This document shows positions 33,778 to 44,642 of a stretch of DNA of 64,000 bases, piece by piece. Source of the DNA: Hericium rajendrae (Eukaryota; Basidiomycota; Agaricomycetes; Russulales; Hericiaceae). The first letter of the stretch is position 1, and every line of letters begins with the position of its first letter. The notes beneath the pieces are model-generated. The model searched no databases. It saw only the letters and a list, made by a program, of their open reading frames with translations, and was not told where the DNA came from. A program made the translations under genes and the position numbers. The stretch covers positions 434,001 to 498,000 of the forward strand of contig CM065885.1 of assembly GCA_033439255.1 (NCBI GenBank), read 5' to 3'.

Positions 33778-36134
33778 CTAGAATCCAATCGTCGGCACGA
33801 ATCCCCGCAGGTGAGCAGGCACCAGCTCCGGCGGCATGCGCCCGATCTGGTCCAGCGGCGCACGCTTCGCCAGCGCAATGAGCGTCATCCGCAACTGCGT
33901 CTCCAGCGGGTCCTCCTTGTCCGTCTCCATCCTCACCTCTGCCCCTACCTCCGCCGCGTGATGCCGCGCCTCAAGCTGCGCGAGCAGTGCACTCGCGTGC
34001 TCCATCGCGCGCGCGAGCACGGCCGGGTCCGTGTCGATCTGCGCGAGCGCGACGCCCTTCGCGCCCGCCGTCGCCGCGTCCGCCGCGAAGAGCTCCTCCG
34101 GCACGTGGATGAGCGACGCGAGGTCGAGCGGCTGCGTGCCCAGCGCGCGCATCTGCGCGCCCACGCGCGCCGCGGCGGGCAGCACCGCCGTCGCGGTCTG
34201 CAGCGCCGGCGCGAGCGCGCGCGGCGCCGCGCGGGACGGGTCCTGCGCGTGCACGGCGGCCGCGCTCGCGAGGCGGTGGCGGCCCTCGGTGAGGGCGTCC
34301 ACGAGCGTGTCGTTGACGTATGCGTGCAGCGGCTTTCCGAGCGGGAATGTGACGTCCTCCGCGGGCAGGTTGGCCTGCGCGGTCAGAGGCGGTAAATACG
34401 GGGACGGGGCGCGATGGGGTGTGCGTACCAATTCCCGGGGCGGCGTCACGAATTCCGCGAGGCTCCGCACGTAGGCGAGGCCGTCCACGCCGCCGTAGAC
34501 GACTTCCCGCAGGTATTCCTGGCCCTCGAGCGCCCGCCGCCGTGTCCAGTATTCCGTGCCGTCTCCGTCGTCGGCAGCCTGCGGCACGCCTTTGCTTTCG
34601 ACCGACTTCCGTATCGCCTCGAACAGCTGCTCCTGCGATGCAAACGCATTCCGCACGTCCGCCCGTGACTCCTTCGCGAGCCGCTCCAGCAGCGTCGCAT
34701 AGGCGCCATAGTCCGTCGGGTGCGGCTCCCGTGGCTCGACCGCGGGTGCCTGCAACAGATCCTCGTCGTCTTTGTCCCTCGCCTTCGCGCGCGAGGGCGC
34801 GTTCCGTGTGACGGTCCAGAAGCGATATCTGGGTTTGCCGTTCTTTGGGGGCTCGGGCGGCTTGGGCGGCGCGACGTAGCGGGGTGGTGGCTCTTCAGGT
34901 ACGGTCGCGTTGACGGGTGCGGGAACAGATATTTGGGATTGTGATTGAGTGGAATCGGTGGGTATGGGTATGGGCGGGGCGTAAAGGGGCGTCAGTTGCG
35001 GTTTGTGTAGGCCCTCAGGGACGAATGCAGATAACACGGAGAACGGATCTTCCACTGTATTCCTAGTCAGCGGGCGCTTGCATGCAAGATGAAAAGATGC
35101 TAGACGCACTTTCGGCGTAGTCGAGGCTGCCGTCTGCAGCAAATGGCGGCCCGCCGCGTTCCATCCTTAAGCGTTCTTTCTTGGTTCGATAGCGCTTTCC
35201 TGTAGATGTGCGAAAGATTAAATGACATTAAAGGAGGTTCGGTTTCCGATTTCACCTTTAAGTTTCAATGCGACCATGAGCTCTGCCCAATCCGACCCTG
35301 GCGGAAAGGCGCCGAGCCCATCCTTGTATCCCGGCAAATGCCCGCCGGGCTCGACAGTTTCTGATAAAACTGCGCCTTTCTTCCCGGCTCCGCGGGCTCT
35401 CTTACTTGGAGGCATGACAGATGAGCTTACAGACGCGGATCGGCGCGCGGGCGTCGTGGGTCCTGCGCTAGGCCCCGCGGCGTCCTCGTCCTCCCCCTCG
35501 ACGTTGATGTCTTCGTCACGCTCGATCTCAATGTTCCAGTCGGTCTCGTACTCGATGACCTGCCCCGCGGCTTTCGCAATGTGCTCGGCACCCCAGGTTT
35601 CGATGCGCGAGGCTTCGGAGTGGTAGATCGTTCCCGGCGGGTTGAATACCTTGGCATTGGCAATGACAAGCTGGAAATCGGACTGTAGAAAGATGAAGAC
35701 AGACTGCAATAGCTCCCGATTGGTACAAGACTCACCGAGAACTCCTCCAACGAGCGATATCGTCCCTTTTCCACCTTGGTCGTCATCGTGCCAAAATCCA
35801 TGGGCCGCGGGACAGCCTCTGCATATCCTGGAACTTGAGCAGGATCCACCGGCTTGAGAAAGAATCCATAGTCGTCCTTCCTAAAGTTCATTTCAGCTGA
35901 ATGTAGATAAATGAAGTCGCTGAAGACTCACCTTTTGATCTTAGTGATAAGTCCCGTCAGCACTTCCCTCAGGGGCTTGAGTTTGACGGGCCGCGGAGAC
36001 TTCTTGACTGGTGTCTCCTCCAAAAGGGCTTTCTTCTTTGCCTGCAATGCTTTCAGTGATGGAATCACAAGCGTGAGCCCACTCGAGCTCTGCCCCGTCT
36101 GGGCGCGACGTGGCGTTCTCTCAGCATCGTCCAT
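33778..36134 (-). CDS. Bromodomain protein
   Basis: Nuclear acetyl-lysine reader. Exons 36134-35932, 35880-35736, 35682-35256, 35199-35110 and 35054-33778 give 713 residues. The bromodomain spans exons 2-3: YGFFLKPVDPAQVPGY, PRPMDFGTM, and the acetyl-lysine-binding asparagine in AKVFNPPGT. It is preceded by a Lys/Arg-rich helix and followed by an acidic stretch (DEDINVEGEDEDAAG), a basic region (KRARGAGKKG) and GKRYRTKKERLRMERGGPP. The C-terminal ~400 residues are helical and Ala/Leu-rich. Domain order is closest to BRD7/BRD9-type proteins of chromatin remodelling complexes, but the C-terminal part is not diagnostic to me. The intron-3 donor is GTGAAA. Confidence 0.82.
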
Positions 36135-39100
36135 ACGATGATGATCTGCAAGACTTCTCTCTATATTCTGATAAAAACTAAAGTTTTAAATGAGCGCTCA
36201 TGATCCTCGGCAACCAAGGAGGGATAGAACATACCTGCAGCGGGCAACTTGCTGAAGGCCTTGCGACTTGCAGACGACGTCCTGAGAGGGTGGAACGGGA
36301 GATGCCGGGTGGCTTTCGTCCACGTGGAGCTCTATACGTTGACTCACGTGCTGGTCTGGCACGACGCGTGAGCAGCAGGAATGTTAGGCATAATGTGTTC
36401 GTGAAAAGTAAGAAACGGTCGTGCAAGGACAGGATATAGGTCGTTCTCGAGCGAGTTGACGTCAAAGGCGTCTATAAATTGAGATCTGGAAAGGGGGAGG
36501 GCGCAAGCCCTGGCTGGGACGGTAGCCAGTAGGAGCGGATGTCTGTGAAGTTCAGTGTCTGTGAAGCCTTGAACTTTGGACGTAGCACGGAATATTAGAG
36601 GTCAAGTCGTAGAGCGTCGTGTGGGCTTCCATCCTCGGCTTAGAGGCATCCATAACAACCACAGTCTTCGGAATCGACGAGACATCGGTGAGATCGGTGT
36701 TTTGAGTCCAGGTTGTCGACGATCAGAGTCTTGTGTCGGACAAACATACGGAGGTCCGAGAACTCCTTGAGGCCCCCAGAGATCTGATGGAGATTGTAGA
36801 CTTAATTAGCATGATTGACCAAGGACTTCATAATTAGAATGCAAGCAGACATCAGGCGAGTGAGACAGACCGAAGAAGCGCCATATGCGGGGGACACTGT
36901 CTGACCGAGGCTTGTTCTTGCACAAGATAGGTAGCCTTACCGCCGTAAAGTTCGGCAACCTGGATACATGGTTAGGGAAGCCAAAAAAAATCGAAGATCA
37001 AGATAGACTATTGAACCTTCAAGATTGCTTCACGGCGAAAGAACGAGTACTATACTGGATTGAGCAGCCGATTTCCCCGAGCTCGTCCTTGCCATGTTCT
37101 TGGCGACATCTCTGCCTTCATGGAATTGGACGGCTGCAAGGCCCTGATCACTCTGAAGTAGAATATTGCCCTTGTCTAAGAATACACCAACATGTAAGAT
37201 GTATGCGCGTTGTCAACAGCTATAGTCGAAATACTCACAGTAGCGTCGAGGAATGCCTCTCTCCCGGCCCTTTGAACAACCCCAGGATTCGCAATGCAGG
37301 TGAGAGAGCGTGTTCGGGACTCATGTTAATTATAACGCAGTAGTTCTGTGTCGTAGAAGGGATTTTTACATGAGTATATGCGGTGAAGATGAGGAGAGAC
37401 TGACGACGCGACTGACGACGCGCCGCGGTCACGCGCGCTGTTCCACATGCATGCTGAGTCACCACGGCACGGTATTAGCGCCGGTCTTGTTGGCCGTGGC
37501 ACTGGCGAATTGCAGAAAATATTGCTTCAATGTGAACTTGGCTTAAACCACCAGAGACATACCGTTTTCTTGTGCCGAGTTTTGATTGCTGACATACCTA
37601 CCGAACAGAGTACCATGCGTCGTTTAGTAGTTGGACCGCTCAAGGTGACGGAGCTCGTGCTGCGATTCCGAGTCCGGCGAGTCTAGTATTCCGTTGTTCA
37701 GGCGTACCTTTAGGCTAACGCGCTGCCATATTCAGGGATTTTTGAGTGGATCTGTGCACATTTGTGCACTGACATCTCTAACTCTCAGGCAAACCGCGCT
37801 CGTGCATCTGTCGCTAGGATCCTCAATATTCTCCTCAGCGTGCTTCTGGAAGTTCAATCGACTACCGCCGCGCCGCGGTGCTCCAGTGCCGTACATCATC
37901 TCGGGAAATTTTCTGCCCATGCGCCTCGTGCATGTCATTGCCTCCTGTCGCTGTTGCATGTACACTTCTCGATCCGGTCTTTCAGGGAATGGCTCAGCTC
38001 GGCTGGATTTCACGAGTATTGCCGAGCAATGACTGGGACCTGTGGCAAATGTGAATCTATTGCGTAACCGCATATCTTATTAGGCAGCTGTAGGCGGAGA
38101 CGCATCCTACCGCGGATGCACTCCACAGCGAGCTCATGACTAGGGTTTGTCCCCGTTTTGAGGTCATCTATCGGAAGGCCGTCTCTTCGCTCAAATTTCA
38201 ATATCACATTGCATAATATTGACTTCTCGACAATATGCGCATGCGATAAGTGCACTCTAGATCGTGTTGGCGATGCGGTTGGCGCCTCCGCTTCGCGGGG
38301 CATTGTCAAGTCAATGAACTTACAGCATGGACGGATAGCCGTATCGAGAAAAGCTGTCGATGAAGGATGGGATACCAGCTGCCGGACACAGCCGATGGTG
38401 CCGTGTTTGGTCGGTGCGTTCATATTTTCGCTGAGTCTGGCGCTACTAGGGTCCGTGTATAGATGTTTCATCTGATGGGATTCGTTAGCGAAGCCATATC
38501 CCATTTGTATGACAGGATGCGTCATGGGCCGCTGGGACTTACGGGTCATTCTGACACTGTTCGAATGTCTAGACTGTCCCCGCGTGTTGATGGTCGACCA
38601 TGACCTTGATGCCGCGAGACCCCGAAAGCCTGCATGATCCCACGTATTCTGAAATCAGCAGATCATCGCCCCTCCGCAAACAGAAAGTCTCTCCATCGGC
38701 GCAACGTTTTCGCAGGCTGGACTATTACCGTTGTTCTCGGAAGGAACGTCGCGCGACATACGGAAAATTACAATGGAAGAGAAGTGGGTCTGCATGTCAG
38801 GTAAGCCGTGCCTTCGCCTCAATACTTTTTCCCCGTTCTAATGAAGCCGACCAGGCCCATTCAGCACATTCGCCCCTATTCGCCCCTGCGGTACACCCAG
38901 AGCAGAGCTCGCCATTTATATGCTACCCAGTGTTACCTTGCAGGTTTGATCCAGCGGTCGCGTGATTACACACGGTCGTTGTCGTATTGCGAATGGACCG
39001 AGTTTCCTGAAAAATCTACGTCTCATACGACATTGCAATTTACCTCAGTCGCCATCCAAATGAACCTACATCATCGTGCGAGACGGACTCCGTTGGACAA

Positions 39101-42100
39101 GCATATTGCGTGACCGTAAACCTCCTACCGTCGACATCTCTTCAGCTCACACGCACTCCCGTCGGAGCGCCGTGGCCCTGCTGCTGATGGACTCTATATG
39201 CAGACGACGACGCGTCATGCACCTTGGCGCTCCGGAAAGCCTGGTTCTGGTTATTCATTTTTCTGTTCTGCCTGTTTTTGGACAGCGGTGGCTCTCTCAC
39301 TCCACCACCCCCTCACAACCGCCTCATGGCCATGAGCTCACCTCACCCTCGGTTGAAGAGCTGTCAGTGTCCTTCAGCCTTCCAAGGCATGTTCCAGGTC
39401 AGCCCTGCATATCCCCGAGGCGTTACAATCGCAGCTGAACATTATTGTTCCGGATAGAAGGGCAAGATGGTTCTCAATTACGCATCTATGCCGTTGCTAC
39501 GCCGATCGTAGTGAGATCCACTAATGAAGAAAATGGCCATTGCCGCATTGCTTTCATCTTCCGTGCATTGTCCCAACTCAAATTGTCGGGATGGTCTAAT
39601 TTCAATGTCATCCCGCCGTTTACATCCGGTCCCCATCCTCGGCATATCTGTTCAATACTGACCATTCCACTTTGACATGTGACCGACATTTTTCGCTGTA
39701 CTCCTGTTGCCTGGCCGTGATCCACGCCCTCCCTGCGTGGCCTGCGCATGGATGGCGCGAAGAACGTAGCGTGTCAGCTCCGTTTCTTATTCAAGCATCC
39801 GAATGTTCAATCCCCGGTGACATATTTCGACACCCGCTTTTTCGAGACGTGGAGTCAGGGCCGTCCTGGTCTTCGCTAGTATGTGGCAACAGCCTTGTTG
39901 CATGGCTTCCTCGACATACTAATTCATGTGGGTGGCTCTGGTGCCCGTTCCGCAGATATCTCCCTATGTGATGTTCGTCATATCAAAATTGCTCCTGCTC
40001 GGCACTCGATGACAGACATGCATTATGGTCCATTATGGTCCGTTGCCAGTCCACCGGGCCTAGATGCTGTCTAGACGGAGAGATGCTTCGTCGGAGCCCC
40101 GGTGGCTTCTGATCCACAGGCTTCTGAAACTCTCGTCTTCGACATGTCAAACGCTCAGCAACCGATGTGCCCGCCGATCGCTAAGAGCCACCTGTGACAG
40201 TCGAGATAGGAACACCTCCAGATTAATGCCGTGTCCTCACCTTCGCCTCAAACATCGTCGCGTATCAATTTTCGGGCGGTCATAGCGAGCCTTGAAGTCG
40301 AGCTGTTGATTAGAATTGCCTGATTCCACCTCGGCAATCGTGGGCGTCCCTCGTTGCTGGGCAACTACAAGTGTCGCTCGAGCGACTACGGTGTGCATAT
40401 TACAACAGGTCCAGGCCGCACCCACATACACCCACAATGATGTATGGAAGAGATCACAGCGTAACTTATCACGTTAGATGTGCAGAAGTACTGCTATATC
40501 GTGCTGACTAAGCAGATGAGTCGTGGATTCTTGGAAACCTGTCAACCATTCCTAGTCGATACTGCATTGGGAAGGTAAGTAAGTTCAAAGTTTTCCATTC
40601 CTCCTTATTGCACGCTGTGACCTCGTGCATGGGAGATGTTGGGACGATCTTTCGCTCGAACTTTGACCATCGCCCCGTCTTTCCCGCGGCCAAGCGCTCA
40701 TGACAACTCGTTCAGGAACGTCTTTGGAGCACTTGTGATCTTGCCGACACCCATTCAACTCAAACGAGCGTCTGTTAGATGTTATCAGAACCTCTGGTTC
40801 CTCATCGAGTACTCTCTAGCTCCTCTGCTTGACGTTCATCAGGTCTCTCAGTCCAGAGCTCTCGTATGTATAGCGCAGATCTTTTTTACGGAATCAGATG
40901 TGGCAGGCTCATGCGAGAGAACGACGAGAGCGCCAGATTATTAAGGTCCCAAGCGAGCCGTATAACCGGTTATTCGCCGCTGTAACCAAGGCAACGGGCA
41001 TTGATCTCCTTGCGCTGATCTTGGCTCCCGTCCCGCTTCCTGCGTCATATGTTTTGCAGCATGTGCCATCACATGCAATTTTGTTCCCTTTCTCGCGGAT
41101 CGAGGCAACTCCGTCCTCCGAATCTTATCTCAGACATGTGGAGGAGGCATGGCTAGAAAATGCGATGTTGACGTTGGCGCTGTGTTCATGAGTAGTTGGG
41201 AGCATCGCGCTACTGAGCCTGAGAGCCTTGTGCCTGTTTTCGTAGGCGTCGTGAATGGGCCGAACATCGGGCTGCGCGTGTGCAGATGTCCCGGAAGGAG
41301 CATAGCCACTGAGAAATTTGTCCTGGACGCGGACGATTTTCGCAGGGAAGCCCAGGGGAAGCCCTCAAACTCTCGGGCTCGGCAGCCTCGCATGGCTCGC
41401 TTTGTTTTGCTTGCCGCTTGTGTCTGCGTTGCGTCACGGACTAGTGGCGGATTGTCGAGGTGGCGAGTGATCTAATGATCGATGACTCCGACAATATGAT
41501 GCTCTTTAGATTGTTGGTTGCCATACTGACCTATCAACTAAACAGTGAGTTCTGTTGAAGAGTACCCCGTCCTCTTCTGTCACACCCTTTGCCCATGACA
41601 CGATGTTGTGTTGACAACTGCCGTTTCGTGTTCTATTGCTGGAGGATACGACGGGTCTGTCAATGCCATTGCGCCCGATGGCCACCTATGGACGCGTGCT
41701 TCTGCTCCGAGGGACGATCTGGAGATAGATTACACATATGAACTTCGGAGGGCTATCGGGTTCCGGCGCCGGAAGCTTGAGAATTCAAATTGCCGCCCAT
41801 GTCGTTGCGAACTCGCATACAGATGAACCTCGCGAAAATTGGGTAATTATTATCCAATGTGTCGGCTCTGCTGGTTACAACTCCTCCTTTCCTTTCCACC
41901 CTTCTTCTCGTTCATTCACCTTCCCTTTCCCTTTTCCTCTCGCCTCAAGGCGTTGAGCCGCGTCCACGTTCGACGCGAACTGTATTCCTGGTTTCGGCGC
42001 AACTTCTCCTCTTGCATGTCTCTGCCACCCTTACCTAGCCTGACAATCAACGTCTAATCAACATATGATACATATCCGCTCTTTGGACCCAAAGCCAACA

Positions 42101-42308
42101 AACGCGACTCACGATCTCTGACAGCCAAAAAAGAACATCTCTTCTGAGAACTTATATCAATCGTCGCGTCTATCTACGTTATTGAACATTCATTGACCCT
42201 ATTCGCCATTCACTGCTATCCAGAGACACCGATTACTACACCAGGAATACATTTCGCGTCGCTGACGCCCACACGCGCTTACCTCTGGAGGGATTTGAGC
42301 CACAGGTG
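36135..42308. other. Six-kilobase gene-poor stretch
   Basis: The longest non-genic interval of the window. ORFs are short and none shows a family motif. On the minus strand at about 37330-37050 a coding-like piece (GREAFLDAT, then a GTGAGT...TTAG interval, then LLQSDQGLAAVQFHEGRD) looks like a degenerate exon pair, and 36800-36580 has similar fragments. On the plus strand at about 40516-40575 a short frame (MSRGFLETCQPFLVDTALGR) ends in a GTAAGT donor with no convincing continuation. No terminal repeats, polymerase or transposase motifs were found. The last ~250 nt should be the 5' leader of the homeodomain gene. Confidence 0.4.
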
Positions 42309-43840
42309 ATGATGAAGAGACGGCACTCTGAAGTAGACAAGCCCGAGCAGCCGCGCTCAAGCCCCTCGGCTGGGTCGTCGTCGCAGGGTGAGGGGGGTAT
42401 GGCAGACACGGAGACAGATGCTGGTCCGAGTCGTTCGAACGTGGGCCCGAGTAGTGGAGGGCACCGGGAAAGACCACCTACGGACGTGGCACCTCCGCCA
42501 GTCGCGAAGAAGAAGAGGACCCGGACGTTGACCACACCGCATCAGTCTGCCGTGTTGCACGCTTTGCTCGCGCAGGTGAGTTTGCCGCGTGTTGCGTCAT
42601 CGAGCAACCTCTTCTTAACGCCGAATGCAGTCACGCTTTCCAACTACGGCCATGCGCGAGGAAGTGGGTCGCTCCATCGGGCTGAGTGCTCGCAAGGTCC
42701 AGGTTCGTTTCCGTGCTCATGCATGTCCTCACTTTACTGACGGGACACAACTCGCAGGTCTGGTTCCAGGCATGTCAATACTCGCTTGATGTAATATTTC
42801 GTCTTATAATAATTAATTTCATTTTACAGAATCAAAGGCAGAAAGCCCGCAGGCCGCGGAGTCAAAGTGCGGCAGCACCTCTTACGCGCCCTCCGCAATA
42901 CGAGTCCTTCTCGAACGAACCTTCCACTTCGTCGGCTGGTTATGCACCGACTGCGCATGACACGATGCCTGGCCTTTCGAGGATACGTTCTACCCGACCA
43001 GGTTATCCTCATCCTGAACCCGTCCTGTACGGGGCTCTGCCAGGACCGAGTTCGAGCTCGGCTGCACCTCTAACCGGACCCGGTATGCCTGGTCCATCAG
43101 GTTCTTACATGTCGCGTTTTCCACCTCCCGGTCCTCTGCCGACACTCGGTCCAGCACCACCAGGATTTATCTCACGGCCAGATTACGCAGAGCAATGGAC
43201 ACCCATTCCCTACCACGAATCACAGACGACTAGTCGAGGATATGCCTTCGATCCAACCCCTCCACGAGGACGGGGTATGCTCCGTGGACCACCACATGAC
43301 ATGCCTATCAACCTACCACCGCTCGGTTCCGGTCGAGGCCCTTCGAGCTCAGCCAGCTTTCCCCTTCCATCACCGGCGCAGTTGCCTCACCTTGGTGCAC
43401 CGCACCCCTCTGCGTTCATATCACCTGGCTCACCTCCGCTGCGTCGCTTTCCGTCTCGTTCGGGCTCCTTCCAGGCTCCGCACCCGCCTTTGCCGCCGTT
43501 GCACGTTCCTTCATCGTCTTACGGCCTGCAGCCAGTTCCCCAATGGGGCTCCTCATCCGCATTCTCGTCCGGTCCGCCGCCTGTTCCGCGCTTGCGGTCC
43601 CCCATAAGTCCGTTACTGTTACGGTCCAGGGATCCAGCGCCAGTATCTCGCGTGGCTTCGCCCGGATTATCTTCGCCGGTCATTCCGGCGCCGGGAAGCC
43701 CTCGCGTCACGAGTCCTCGCCCTCCAGTCCGCAGAACACGCTTCGACCCCGTGCGTGCCGCCCAGGACGAGAATATATCTGGTGCCAGCGCCGCAGGTGC
43801 AGGCCCACCTCCGTCGCCGCGCGGAACACGCCGCGAATAA
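42309..43840 (+). CDS. Homeodomain transcription factor
   Basis: Sequence-specific nuclear regulator, 453 residues. Exons 42309-42575, 42631-42702, 42758-42769 and 42830-43840. The homeodomain is split over all four: KKKRTRTLTTPHQSAVLHAL in exon 1, then SRFPTTAMREEVGRSIGLS and ARKVQ, then VWFQ alone in the 12-nt exon 3, then NQRQKARR opening exon 4. Together the recognition helix reads KVQVWFQNQRQKARR with the invariant W, F, N and R. Intron 3 begins GCATGT instead of GT and ends TTTACAG, a GC-AG intron. The C-terminal ~320 residues are Pro/Ser-rich and disordered, as in fungal single-homeobox regulators. It is not a mating-type HD1/HD2 pair, since no divergent homeobox partner lies next to it. 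Confidence 0.9.
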
Positions 43841-44642
43841 ACGAGACCCGACGACGCCGCCCAACATACAAAATTTACGCCTTTCACGAAAACCTCGAGA
43901 AGACCACATACGCTCAATCCTATTCGCGCCACTTGTTGCTTGTGACTTACTACACCCCTTCTAATCGCCGCATTCCTTCTCACGCATTCTCGTTCTCTTC
44001 ACACCCTACTGTCTTTGCTCTAATCGTCGCTCGCAGCTGTCTGTCGCCTTTCCCGTCTTTACGCTTTCTTGCCATTCCCTACCGTCAACCCTAATTCTAA
44101 TTCTCCCCCGTTATCGTATCCTCACCTATATCCATCCGGCCCTGGAGACAGCCCCCTACGGTCGTCTCGGTGTTGGCGGGCTCTCAACCACAATTAATTG
44201 TGCCATCGCATATGTATCGTTGTCAGGCCATCCTAAGTGGTCTTCCATTCTACAATACGCGTACAATTCTTACTTACTCACGATACATGTCCCTTACCTT
44301 CCTTCGACGCCCATGTACTTAATGCGCGGACGCCCGCGCTATCGTAACATAGCTCACCTACCTCACTACCGATATCATGCTCATATGTCAGGATTTCCTT
44401 TTCAACAGTCCGCTTTGCCCCTTGATACTCATCTTCATGAGCTTCGGACATCGATTGTCTCCGACAAGGCGACCTGGTGACGACATCGATGTAATGTGCG
44501 GGTGGAGAAGCACAATTGATGGCTTCCTGAAACTCGACATATGGTCTGGACTTTGAAACCATGACTTGACACTTTCATTCATAGAGTAGCGTATGCCCTC
44601 ATGCACCTCATTCACAACTGAAATTGAATTTCTATTGTGGAA
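43841..44642. other. Convergent intergenic region
   Basis: 3' regions of the homeodomain (plus) and RING (minus) genes; pyrimidine-rich, no gene recognised. Confidence 0.5.

Noticed and set aside
36135-42308. Intact transposable element in the gene-poor stretch
   Set aside because: No terminal repeats, target-site duplication, integrase, reverse transcriptase or transposase motif could be found by eye.
42309-43840. Possible mating-type (HD) locus
   Set aside because: Only one homeobox gene and no divergent partner or MIP gene nearby; the Pro/Ser-rich tail fits ordinary fungal homeodomain regulators.
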